Notes under the pieces: model-generated | Databases searched by the model: none | Told to the model about the DNA's origin: nothing | Seen by the model: the letters and a program-made list of their open reading frames with translations, nothing else | NCBI GenBank assembly: GCA_032123035.1 | Contig: JAQBFV010000227.1 | Coordinates: 1-17,181 of the forward strand | Origin: SG8-41 sp032123035 | GTDB taxonomy: Bacteria > Pseudomonadota > Gammaproteobacteria > Burkholderiales > SG8-41 | Direction: 5' to 3' | DNA length: 17,181 nucleotides | Position numbers and translations under genes: made by a program | In this document: piece after piece, positions 8,371 to 14,750 of the stretch | How the letters are laid out: each line of letters opens with the position of its first letter | How positions within the stretch are numbered: position 1 is the first letter of the stretch

Positions 8371-8390
8371 ATAACCAGTCTCCTGGTAAT
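8371..8390 (-). promoter_or_regulatory. Hairpin with an exposed Shine-Dalgarno upstream of argA
   Basis: On the minus strand ACCAG-GAGA-CTGGT (8387 down to 8374) forms a 5-bp stem with a GAGA loop, extended by two more A-T pairs after one mismatch. The strong ribosome-binding sequence AGGAG (8384-8380) lies at the stem-loop junction, 7 bp before an ATT codon (8372-8370) in frame with argA. No ATG, GTG or TTG lies at that spacing in that frame. It may be a translation control site, or it may mark the true, non-canonical argA start. Confidence 0.4.
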
Positions 8391-8460
8391 CGAGGACGCT
8401 TCCCGCCCCCTAAATCACTTTATTCTATCGCTATTTCAAGCACATATTACGCGATGGTCT

Positions 8461-8575
8461 GGTAAACGGTAAATGGTGAACGGTAATCGGTGAGAAGCGA
8501 TTGGGAAAGAGGCCGACCCATTCGAGATTTTTCGTTCACCGCTCACCGTTCACCGTTCACCGTTCACTGATCACC
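8461..8575. repeat. Mirror-image heptamer array, GGTGAAC type (element 3)
   Basis: The left arm at 8461-8495 has five 7-bp units: GGTAAAC, GGTAAAT, GGTGAAC, GGTAATC and GGTGAGA. The spacer is 8496-8533. The right arm at 8534-8575 has exactly six units of the reverse-complement type: GTTCACC, GCTCACC, GTTCACC, GTTCACC, GTTCACT and GATCACC. It lies between rsmE and argA, both on the minus strand, and begins 3 bp beyond the rsmE stop. The arms can pair into one long imperfect hairpin. Confidence 0.93.
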
Positions 8576-8578
8576 ACG

Positions 8579-9334
8579 TCAGAAATCGCCCCAAAACGCC
8601 TGCAGGGCCGCAAGCGCTGCCAAGGCCGCGGTTTCGGTGCGCAGCACGCGCGGCCCCAAACGCACGGCGGAAAATCCCGCGGCAATGGCGTCCCGCTCTT
8701 CCTCAGGGGCCAGTCCTCCTTCGGGGCCAGCCAGCAGCAAGACGCCTGCTGCAGGGCGCTCGAGGTCGCGCAGTCCGGTTGGCGCGCGGGGCGAAAGCAG
8801 CAACCGGATCGCACTGGCGGGCTCGCGTGCGAGGGCGCGGGTCCAGGCGTCGATCGCGCGCAGCGGCTCGACCTTCGGCACCCGATTACGCCCGCATTGC
8901 TCACAAGCGGCAATAACGACGCCCTGCCAGTGCGCCAGGCGCTTCGCGGCGCGCTCGGCGTCCAGCCGCACGATGCTGCGGCTCGTCGCGAGCGGCTGGA
9001 TCGCCGCCACGCCAAGTTCAACGGCCTTTTGCAAGGTAAAGTCCATGCGCTCGCCGCTCGACACGCCCTGTGCCAACGTCACCGGGAGAGGCGCTTCCCG
9101 GTCGGCCACCCGCGACTCGCGAACCTGGACGACAAGACCGTCCCCCGTTGCTTTTTCGATAACGGCCTGGTACTCGGCACCGTCGCCGTTGAACAGGATA
9201 ATTTCTTCCCCCGCCTTCAGGCGCAGCACGCGCACCGCATGGCGCGCCTGAGATCGCGGCAGCAGGCACTTGCGGCCCGGTTGCAGCACGCCCGAAAAAT
9301 ATAGACGAGTCAGTGGCTTGGCGCTTGGTATCAT
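8579..9334 (-). CDS. rsmE: 16S rRNA (uracil-1498-N3)-methyltransferase
   Basis: A 251-residue RsmE, a SPOUT-family methyltransferase that puts N3-methyluridine at 16S position 1498 in the 30S subunit. A PUA-like N-terminal domain (about 8-75, HAVRVLRLKAGEEIILFNGDG at 32-52) is followed by the knotted SAM-binding domain (about 85-250). The knot motifs LLLAGPEGGLAPEE (199-212) and RLGPRVLRTETAALAA (225-240) and the EQCGR motif (145-149) are intact. ATG 9334 gives the usual family N-terminus (MIPSAKPLTRLYF); a GTG at 9361 is less likely. No clear Shine-Dalgarno precedes ATG 9334, but a -10-like CATAAT lies about 8 bp upstream, which could mean a leaderless or very short leader. The gene diverges from trkA. 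Confidence 0.95.
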   Translation of the reverse strand: MIPSAKPLTRLYFSGVLQPGRKCLLPRSQARHAVRVLRLKAGEEIILFNGDGAEYQAVIEKATGDGLVVQVRESRVADREAPLPVTLAQGVSSGERMDFTLQKAVELGVAAIQPLATSRSIVRLDAERAAKRLAHWQGVVIAACEQCGRNRVPKVEPLRAIDAWTRALAREPASAIRLLLSPRAPTGLRDLERPAAGVLLLAGPEGGLAPEEERDAIAAGFSAVRLGPRVLRTETAALAALAALQAFWGDF

Positions 9335-9395
9335 CGCGGTATTATGCCATGGTGCGCGCACTTGCCCGTCCCGTGCGGCACCGCCGCATCCGCTG

Positions 9396-9422
9396 TTGCC
9401 GGGGGTAAAAGGGGTCTAGAAT
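9396..9422 (+). promoter_or_regulatory. Candidate sigma-70 promoter for trkA
   Basis: A -10-like TAGAAT at 9417-9422 is preceded by TTGCCG at 9396-9401. The 15-bp spacer is shorter than ideal. A transcript start near 9429 would give a leader of about 15 bases, including the AGGAG ribosome-binding site at 9435-9439 just before ATG 9444. This is motif resemblance only. Confidence 0.35.
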
Positions 9423-9443
9423 CGCGCTTTTTGCAGGAGCCGC

Positions 9444-10868
9444 ATGAGAATTGTCATCCTCGGCGCCGGCCAGGTGGGCTCCACGGTTGCCGAGAGCCTC
9501 GTCTCGGAAGCGAATGACATCACCGTTGTCGATGTCAACCTCGAGCGACTGAAAAGACTGCAGGACCGGCTCGATCTGCGCACGGTCGTTGGTAACGCGG
9601 CGCATCCAGCGATCCTCGAGCAGGCGGGCGCGCGCGACGCCGACCTGATCCTCGCCGTCACCCAGAGCGACGAAACGAACATGGTCGCCTGCAAGCTCGC
9701 CGCGACCATGTTCAATATCCCGAACAAGATCGCGCGCATCCGCTCCGCCGATTACCTGTCGCATCCGGAGATCTTCTCGAGCGAGAACTTCGCGGTCGAC
9801 AGCGCGATCTGCCCCGAGCAGGTCATCACGGACTACGTCGTGAAGCTGCTGGAGTTTCCCGAGGCCCTGCAGGTTCTGGAGTTCGCCGATGGCAAGGTGA
9901 GCCTCGTTGCGGTGCGGGCGTTCCACGGCGGGCCGCTGGTCGGCCATGAGATCTCGACCCTGCGCGTGCACATGCCGAAAGTGGACACGCGGGTCGCCGC
10001 GATCTTCCGGCACGACAGCCCGATCATCCCGGAAGGCAACACCGTGGTGGAAGCAGGTGACGAGGTCTTCTTCCTGGCGGCCACCGAGGATATCCGCGAC
10101 GTGATGAGAGAGCTGCGCCGCATGGACAAACCGGTCAAGCGCGTGATGATCGGGGGGGGCGGCAACATCGGCCGCCGGTTGGCGAAATCCGTCGAGAATC
10201 GCTATGAGGTCAAGATCGTCGAGTTCAACAAGGCCGGCGCCGAGCGGCTCGCCTCCGAGCTCAATAACACGCTCGTGTTGTCCGGCGACGTTACCGACGA
10301 GGAGCTGCTCGCCGCCGAAAACATCGCAGACATGGATGTCTATTGCGCGCTCACCAATGACGATGAAACCAACATCCTGTCTTCGCTCCTCGCCAAGCGC
10401 ATGGGCGTGCGCAAGGTGGTCGCGATCATCAACCGCACCTCCTACGCCAACCTGGTGCAGGCCGGCCAGATCGACATTGCGATTTCTCCCGCGCAGACCA
10501 CCATCGGCACGCTGCTCGCCCGGGTGCGGCGCGGTGACTGCGCGGTGGTCCATAGCCTGCGGCGTGGCGCAGCGGAAGCGCTTGAACTGGTCGCGCATGG
10601 CGATTCGAGTTCGTCAAAGGTGGTCGGCCGGCGTATCGAGCAGATCGAGCTGCCGAAAGGCGCGACGATCGGTGCCATCGTGCGCCAGCGCGGCGGCGAC
10701 AAATCGAACGCGAACGAGAGCAAGGCCAATAGCAAGGAATACCAGGTGATCATCGCCCACCACGACGTCACCATCGAGCCCGAGGACCACGTCATCGTGT
10801 TCGTCGTGAACAAGCGGATGGTGCCGAAGATAGAGAAACTCTTCCAAGTCGACCTTGGCTTTTTCTGA
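9444..10868 (+). CDS. trkA: Trk potassium uptake regulatory subunit TrkA
   Basis: A 474-residue cytoplasmic, nucleotide-binding gating ring subunit of the Trk K+ system, with the duplicated layout of the family: RCK-N 1 with GAGQVG at 7-12, TrkA-C 1 (about 145-225), RCK-N 2 with GGGGNIG at 237-243, and TrkA-C 2 (about 370-460). AGGAG lies 4 bp before ATG 9444. An unusual hydrophilic stretch (GGDKSNANESKANSKEYQ, 417-434) interrupts the last TrkA-C domain just before the conserved IIAHHDVTIEPEDHVIVFV, and looks like a small insertion in a surface loop. trkH follows after 189 bp, so the pair encodes both the channel subunit and its gate. Confidence 0.97.
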   Translation: MRIVILGAGQVGSTVAESLVSEANDITVVDVNLERLKRLQDRLDLRTVVGNAAHPAILEQAGARDADLILAVTQSDETNMVACKLAATMFNIPNKIARIRSADYLSHPEIFSSENFAVDSAICPEQVITDYVVKLLEFPEALQVLEFADGKVSLVAVRAFHGGPLVGHEISTLRVHMPKVDTRVAAIFRHDSPIIPEGNTVVEAGDEVFFLAATEDIRDVMRELRRMDKPVKRVMIGGGGNIGRRLAKSVENRYEVKIVEFNKAGAERLASELNNTLVLSGDVTDEELLAAENIADMDVYCALTNDDETNILSSLLAKRMGVRKVVAIINRTSYANLVQAGQIDIAISPAQTTIGTLLARVRRGDCAVVHSLRRGAAEALELVAHGDSSSSKVVGRRIEQIELPKGATIGAIVRQRGGDKSNANESKANSKEYQVIIAHHDVTIEPEDHVIVFVVNKRMVPKIEKLFQVDLGFF

Positions 10869-11057
10869 CCCGCCCACCGCTCCAGCCAGCATCGGAAACA
10901 CCGCATTCACCCGCGCGTCGGGATGCCCAAGGACCCCGCGGTGCAGTTGGCGCATGCGGTTTACAGCGTGCGCGCCGCCAGTGCGCAGATCTTCAAACCA
11001 CGTTGATCTCCGCGGCGGCCGCGCGCTGACGGTATCATTGCGCGGAGCGCTTCCGTC
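10869..11057 (+). other. trkA-trkH intergenic gap
   Basis: This 189-bp gap contains no heptamer array. A 27-codon open frame (ATG 10923, TGA 11004-11006; product ends SAQIFKPR) is present but has no ribosome-binding site and no family I recognise. A -10-like TATCAT near 11033-11038 has no good -35. GGAG at 11044-11047, 10 bp upstream, probably serves the trkH start. Confidence 0.5.
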
Positions 11058-12515
11058 ATGAACTGGATCCTGAGCTGCCTGCCTCTCTTGGGCTTGATCG
11101 CGATGGGCATGAGCCTCGCGCAATTAGTCCCTATCGCCATCTCCGCCGGGCTTCACGATGGCGTCACGTGGGCCTTCGCCATCTCTCTCGCCCTGAACTT
11201 CAGCGTCGGGCTCGGCGTCTGGGTCGCGACGCGGCGTTACCAGCGCGAGATCGGCATCCGTGAAGGCATCTTGCTGGTGGTCGCGGTCTGGACCGGGGGC
11301 TCCCTGTTTGCAACCGTCCCGTTTCTGCTCACGATCAAGGGCATCACCTTCACCGACGCCTTCTTCGAGGCGGTATCGGGCCTGACTGCAACCGGCGCGA
11401 CCGTTTTGTCCGGCCTCGACAACTTGCCTCCATCCATCAACGTATGGCGCGGGCAGCTGCAGTGGTTGGGTGGCATGGGCGTGATCGTGCTCGCGGTTGC
11501 CGTGCTGCCTCTCCTCGGCGTTGGCGGACGTCAGCTCTTCAAGGCGGAAATCCCGGGGCCCATGAAAAATGACCAGCTGACACCGCGCATCACGGAAACG
11601 GCGAAGGGATTGTGGTTCGTCTACCTGATGCTCACCACCGCCGCCTGCCTGAGCTACCGCGGCGCGGGCATGAGCTGGATCGACGCTCTGGTCCATAGCT
11701 TCACCACGATGGGACTGGGAGGCTTCTCTTCGCACGACGCAAGCTTCCGGTATTTTGATTCGCCGCTGATCGAGTCGGTCGCAATCGTATTTATGCTGCT
11801 CGGCGGGATCAGCTTTGCGACGCACTTCATCGCGTTGCGGCACCTTTCCATAAAGGCCTATCTTGTCGATGTCGAGGTGCGCTACTTTGTGATGACCGTG
11901 GGACTGAGCGTGCTGGGCATCGCGTCTTACCTGTGGCTGAGCGGCGACTATCCGGATTTCATCACGGCGCTGCGCTTTGGGGCGTTCAACGTCATCTCCG
12001 TCGGCACCACCACCGGTTATTCCACGGCCGACTACAGCCTGTGGCCGGTGTTCGCACCGCTGTGGCTGCTGTTCCTGGGAACGTTCCTGAGCTGTTCCGG
12101 CTCGACCGGAGGCGGGATCAAGATGGTGCGCGCGGTCGTGCTGTTCAAGCAGGTCTACCGGGAGTTCAACCGCCTCTCGCATCCACAAGCCGTAACGCCG
12201 CTCAAAATTGCCGGCCAGCCGATTTCCAGCCAGATCATCTTCGCGGTTCTCGCCTTCTTCTTCACCTGGACCGCCGCCATGGTCACGATGACGCTGGTGC
12301 TAGCGGCCTCCGGCCTGGATGCGATGACCGCATTTTCCGCGGTGGTCGCTTCTCTCAACAACATCGGCCCGGGTCTCAATCAGGTCGGGCCCGCATCCAA
12401 CTACGCGGGCCTGACCGATTTCCAGACTTGGGTCTGCACGCTGGCGATGCTGATGGGCCGGCTCGAGCTGTTTACGTTCCTTATCGTCTTCACGACGGCG
12501 TTCTGGCGCAAATAG
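11058..12515 (+). CDS. trkH: Trk potassium uptake channel subunit TrkH
   Basis: A 485-residue polytopic inner-membrane protein, the normal TrkH length, forming the K+ pathway gated by TrkA. Four pore-loop repeats are visible, each supplying a filter glycine: SGLTATGATVLSG (G113), FTTMGLGGFSS (about G222), VISVGTTTGYS (G316) and SLNNIGPGLNQVG (G437). Hydrophobic helices fill the rest. The intramembrane region SCSGSTGGGIKMVRA (345-359), which gates the pore in this family, is conserved. ATG 11058 follows GGAG by 10 bp. The stop at 12513-12515 lies only 4 bp before repeat element 4, so transcription may end there. Confidence 0.97.
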   Translation: MNWILSCLPLLGLIAMGMSLAQLVPIAISAGLHDGVTWAFAISLALNFSVGLGVWVATRRYQREIGIREGILLVVAVWTGGSLFATVPFLLTIKGITFTDAFFEAVSGLTATGATVLSGLDNLPPSINVWRGQLQWLGGMGVIVLAVAVLPLLGVGGRQLFKAEIPGPMKNDQLTPRITETAKGLWFVYLMLTTAACLSYRGAGMSWIDALVHSFTTMGLGGFSSHDASFRYFDSPLIESVAIVFMLLGGISFATHFIALRHLSIKAYLVDVEVRYFVMTVGLSVLGIASYLWLSGDYPDFITALRFGAFNVISVGTTTGYSTADYSLWPVFAPLWLLFLGTFLSCSGSTGGGIKMVRAVVLFKQVYREFNRLSHPQAVTPLKIAGQPISSQIIFAVLAFFFTWTAAMVTMTLVLAASGLDAMTAFSAVVASLNNIGPGLNQVGPASNYAGLTDFQTWVCTLAMLMGRLELFTFLIVFTTAFWRK

Positions 12516-12519
12516 CCTT

Positions 12520-12642
12520 GTGACTAAGTGACTAGACGATGTGCTTGTGTGGATAGATTCAGGCGCATCGCAGGCAGGGCAGGCTTGTTGCGTCGTGCTT
12601 ACTTAGTCACTTAGTTACCTAGTCACCTAGTCACCTAGTCAC
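12520..12642. repeat. Mirror-image octamer array, GTGACTAA/G type (element 4)
   Basis: The left arm at 12520-12535 has two 8-bp units, GTGACTAA and GTGACTAG. A spacer of 67 bp follows. The right arm at 12603-12642 has five units of the reverse-complement type: TTAGTCAC, TTAGTTAC and CTAGTCAC three times. The period is 8, not 7. The element begins 4 bp after the trkH stop, and its right edge meets the broken end of the photolyase remnant. The same octamer builds element 6. Confidence 0.93.
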
Positions 12643-12649
12643 GGGCCCT

Positions 12650-12798
12650 GGCGTAGCGGTCGGGGAGCTTATCGAGAATTTCGGTGTCGAAGACAAAGAC
12701 GCAGAATGCCCGGCCGCTCGCCTTGAGCGCGGCACAAATCACCGGTTGTTTTCGCCACGCGAGTCGCGGCGGAACCAGCACAAGCTTGAATCGTAAAC
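12650..12798 (-). pseudogene. phrB: Decayed N-terminal fragment of a DNA photolyase gene
   Basis: Reading the minus strand from about 12798, one frame gives YDSSLCWFRRDSRGENNR and then a stop, matching the photolyase N-terminus (SLVWFRRDLR..DN). A neighbouring frame continues with CAALKASGRAFCVFVFDT and EILDKLPDR, the next conserved block of class I photolyases (cyclobutane dimer repair). At least one frameshift separates the halves. The expected ATG position reads GTT, and homology stops after LPDR, where element 4 begins. About 48 of the usual ~480 codons remain. The identification is from remembered family motifs, but the run CVFVFDTEILDKLPDR is quite specific. Confidence 0.8.
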
Positions 12799-12967
12799 GG
12801 GGCGTTTCAGGATCGAAAGCGGAAAAGGTCGGAATTGTGAAGGGAGCCGGGTCTTTTGCAGGTACAATTAAACTGGAAGCGGCGTTGTGGTTGTAATTCC
12901 GTGCGTTCGAACGGACGCAAAGTACGCCGCTTAACGCGCGGAAGGGCTGGGCGAAGGGGATCGGGAC
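12799..12967 (+). promoter_or_regulatory. Leader and probable promoter region of yqgE
   Basis: This was probably once a divergent phrB/yqgE promoter region. A good -10 hexamer TACAAT is at 12863-12868, but no convincing -35 lies 17 bp upstream (a TTGTGA at 12835-12840 is 22 bp away). A transcript start near 12875 would leave a leader of about 93 bases. It contains the palindrome CGTTCGAACG (12904-12913) and a strong Shine-Dalgarno AAGGGGA, 7 bp before ATG 12968. The 11-mer CGGAATTGTGA at 12830-12840 is repeated upstream of pyrR. Confidence 0.4.
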
Positions 12968-13528
12968 ATGCAACACATGAACCTTACACATCATTTTCTC
13001 ATCGCCATGCCCAACATGGCGGATCCCCACTTCACCAAGACGCTCACGTACATCTGCGAGCACAACGATCAGGGTGCGCTTGGCGTCGTGGTTAACCGGC
13101 CGATCGAGATGAGCCTGCAGGCACTGCTAGAGCAGGTGAGCATCCCACTGAACAGCGAGGCCCTGAAGGCCGTCCCGATCCATTTTGGCGGCCCGGTGCA
13201 GGTTGATCGCGGATTCGTGCTCCACAGCCCGCTCGGCGAATGGCAGTCCACCCTCGCGGTAAGTTCCGAGATTGGGCTGACGACCTCCAAGGACATCCTG
13301 CAGGCCGTGGCGCGCGGAGAGGGCCCCGGCAAGCTGCTGGTGACGCTGGGCTACGCGGGCTGGGCACCTGACCAGCTCGAGCACGAGCTGGCGCAAAATG
13401 CCTGGCTGACGGTGCAGGCCAAGCCCGATGTCATTTTCGATGTTCCTGCGGAGGAACGGCTGCCGGCCGCCATGCATCTCCTCGGCATCGACTTTGCCAG
13501 CCTTTCCGAGCAGGCCGGCCACGCCTGA
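12968..13528 (+). CDS. yqgE: YqgE/AlgH family protein
   Basis: A 186-residue member of the YqgE/AlgH (DUF179) family. Its biochemical role is unknown, and the old link to alginate regulation (AlgH) is not a defined activity. Conserved family features visible are HHFLIAMPNMADPHFTKTLTYICEH (residues 8-32 region), GALGVVVNRPI (36-46), IHFGGPVQVDRGFVLH (71-86) and LGYAGWAPDQLE (127-138). No signal peptide is present, so the protein should be cytoplasmic. ATG 12968 has AAGGGGA at ideal spacing; ATG 12977 is a weaker alternative. It is the first gene of the yqgE-yqgF-pyrR-pyrB-pyrC' group, and element 5 starts 5 bp after its stop. Confidence 0.96.
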   Translation: MQHMNLTHHFLIAMPNMADPHFTKTLTYICEHNDQGALGVVVNRPIEMSLQALLEQVSIPLNSEALKAVPIHFGGPVQVDRGFVLHSPLGEWQSTLAVSSEIGLTTSKDILQAVARGEGPGKLLVTLGYAGWAPDQLEHELAQNAWLTVQAKPDVIFDVPAEERLPAAMHLLGIDFASLSEQAGHA

Positions 13529-13532
13529 CGAT

Positions 13533-13621
13533 GTTCAGCGTTCTGAGTTCCGAGTTCCGAGTTGAATTTCGTGAAACCCGTCCAGGACAAAACACGGAAC
13601 CCCGAACCTGGAACCCGGAAC
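13533..13621. repeat. Mirror-image heptamer array, GTTCCGA type (element 5)
   Basis: The left arm at 13533-13567 has GTTCAGC, GTTCTGA, GTTCCGA, GTTCCGA and GTTGAAT. The right arm at 13596-13621 has GGAACCC, CGAACCT, GGAACCC and GGAAC, the reverse-complement type. The spacer is only about 28 bp. The element fills the yqgE-yqgF gap and runs into possible yqgF coding sequence. The right arm is open in the yqgF frame and would encode TRNPEPGTRNS, while a TGA at 13544-13546 in the left arm closes that frame upstream. Confidence 0.88.
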
Positions 13622-14041
13622 AGCGCCAGCACGACTGTGCTGGCGTTTGATTTCGGCACCCGGCGCATCGGCGTCGCGGTCGGTGACTTCGAAACCCAGC
13701 TTGCTCACCCGCTTGCCGGCATCGCCGGAGCCGACAACCGGGCGCGCTTTGCGGCCATTGAGCGCATCGTGGCCGAATGGCGCCCAACGCTCTTCGTAGT
13801 CGGCGTTCCCTCTCGCGTGGACGGATCGGAACACCCGGTGGGAAAGTTGGCGCGCCGCTTCGCGCAAAAACTATCCGGGCGTTTCGGCATTCCGGCCGAA
13901 CTGGTGGATGAGCACCTTACCTCGTTCGAGGCGGAGCACGATTTGCGCGCCGCCGGCGTGCGCGGGGCCAGGCTTAAATCAGGGGTCGATTCCGTCGCCG
14001 CCCAGCGCATCCTGGAATCCTATTTCGCTGCCGCAAAATAG
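13571..14041 (+). CDS. yqgF: YqgF/RuvX family putative Holliday junction resolvase
   Basis: An RNase H-fold nuclease of the YqgF/RuvX family, linked in other bacteria to pre-16S rRNA 5' maturation and to Holliday junction resolution. Motifs seen: VLAFDFGTRRIGVAVGD with the first catalytic Asp, VVGVPSRVDGSEHPVG, VDEHLTSFEAE with the second acidic residue, and SGVDSVAAQRILESYF with the third. The start is uncertain. In-frame options are TTG 13562, GTG 13571 (used here, 156 residues, about 22 before the core) and GTG 13637 (134 residues, close to the E. coli length). No ATG or clear Shine-Dalgarno is available. With the upstream starts, residues TRNPEPGTRNS come from the heptamer array. GTG 13637 lies in a perfect hairpin. 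pyrR follows beyond element 6. Confidence 0.93.
   Translation: MKPVQDKTRNPEPGTRNSASTTVLAFDFGTRRIGVAVGDFETQLAHPLAGIAGADNRARFAAIERIVAEWRPTLFVVGVPSRVDGSEHPVGKLARRFAQKLSGRFGIPAELVDEHLTSFEAEHDLRAAGVRGARLKSGVDSVAAQRILESYFAAAK
13624..13645 (+). promoter_or_regulatory. Perfect 9-bp hairpin over a possible yqgF start
   Basis: CGCCAGCAC (13624-13632) and GTGCTGGCG (13637-13645) are perfect reverse complements around the 4-base loop GACT. The candidate GTG start at 13637 is the first triplet of the 3' stem strand. There is no T-tract, so it is not a standard terminator. It could limit translation initiation, or simply be coding sequence for SASTTVLA if translation starts upstream. Confidence 0.5.
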
Positions 14042-14046
14042 GATTC

Positions 14047-14170
14047 GTGACTAAGTAACTAGGCGACTAAGCGACTAGGGAGGGTTCTGGCCCGCCTGGC
14101 CTCAAGTACAAACGGCGATACCCGCGACATGCACCCACTTAGTCACCTAGTCACTCAGTCACTTAGTTAC
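14047..14170. repeat. Mirror-image octamer array, GTGACTAA/G type (element 6)
   Basis: The left arm at 14047-14078 has four 8-bp units: GTGACTAA, GTAACTAG, GCGACTAA and GCGACTAG. The right arm at 14139-14170 has four reverse-complement-type units: TTAGTCAC, CTAGTCAC, TCAGTCAC and TTAGTTAC. The 60-bp spacer has no visible similarity to that of element 4. The element starts 5 bp after the yqgF stop and ends 70 bp before pyrR. Unit type and period match element 4, about 1.4 kb away. Confidence 0.93.
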
Positions 14171-14202
14171 GGCCACGCAGTGGCTCGCTCGGAAGTGCGG
14201 AA

Positions 14203-14230
14203 TTGTGATACCCTAACGCGCCAATCACAA
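14203..14230 (+). promoter_or_regulatory. Inverted repeat upstream of pyrR
   Basis: TTGTGAT (14203-14209) and ATCACAA (14224-14230) are perfect reverse complements separated by 14 bp, ending 10 bp before the pyrR start. It could be a regulator-binding site or a leader hairpin. The left half lies within CGGAATTGTGA, also found upstream of yqgE. No clear Shine-Dalgarno precedes pyrR. A second small inverted repeat, GCCAC/GTGGC, lies at 14172-14184. Confidence 0.4.
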
Positions 14231-14240
14231 CTCGAAAACA

Positions 14241-14750
14241 ATGCCCGGCAACCCGTTACCTGACGCCGAGCAGCTGCTGCAAGCGCTGATCGAGCAGATG
14301 CGGCCCACAGTGGGGCCGGAAACGGGTTTGATAGGCATCCACACCGGCGGGGTCTGGGTGGCCGAGAGGCTGCACCAGGCGCTCGGTCTCAAGGTCCCGC
14401 TCGCCGCCCTCGACGTCTCCTTCTACCGCGACGATTACCAGAGCCGCGGGCTACACCCCGACGTTCAGCGCTCCGACATTTCGTTCGAGGTCGAGGAGCG
14501 CGATCTCGTCCTCGTCGACGACGTGCTCTACACGGGCCGGACGATTCGTGCCGCGCTCAACGAAATCTTCGACTATGGCCGGCCCGGTCGCGTACAGCTC
14601 GCAGCGCTGATCGACCGCGGCGGCCGCCAACTGCCGATCGCGGCCGATTTCCTCGGCGCAACCGCGCAGCTCCAGCCAGGCCAGAGCGTTGAGCTCACCC
14701 GCGATGCAAAGGGGCGCCTCAGTTTCGTGCTGCACGAGGAGAAGCCGTAA
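14241..14750 (+). CDS. pyrR: Bifunctional pyr operon regulator / uracil phosphoribosyltransferase PyrR
   Basis: A 169-residue type I phosphoribosyltransferase-fold protein of the PyrR family. The PRPP-binding loop is LVLVDDVLYTGRT (89-101). The flexible-loop region LDVSFYRDDYQ (57-67) and the DRGGRQLPI segment (125-133) are typical of PyrR. In Gram-positive bacteria PyrR binds pyr mRNA and causes attenuation; in proteobacteria its role is less clear, and no PyrR-type antiterminator structure is evident in the short leader here. The last base of the TAA stop is the first base of pyrB's ATG, so the two are translationally coupled. ATG 14241 starts close to the conserved core. Confidence 0.95.
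   Translation: MPGNPLPDAEQLLQALIEQMRPTVGPETGLIGIHTGGVWVAERLHQALGLKVPLAALDVSFYRDDYQSRGLHPDVQRSDISFEVEERDLVLVDDVLYTGRTIRAALNEIFDYGRPGRVQLAALIDRGGRQLPIAADFLGATAQLQPGQSVELTRDAKGRLSFVLHEEKP

Noticed and set aside
8461..8575. Standard Rho-independent terminator
   Set aside because: The element can fold, but the loop is long, the stem is imperfect and modular, and no T-tract follows on either strand. The same holds for the other arrays; some terminator-like role is still possible.
10923..11006. A 27-codon small open frame between trkA and trkH
   Set aside because: No ribosome-binding site and no recognised family; it could be chance or an old gene end.
11124..12188. A 354-codon minus-strand open frame opposite trkH
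   Set aside because: Its product is charged and low in hydrophobics with no domain, while the plus strand encodes a complete TrkH.
12635..13063. An intact 142-codon minus-strand gene
   Set aside because: Only its last third matches photolyase, another part matches in a shifted frame, and its start overlaps yqgE, so it is a decayed fragment rather than a gene.
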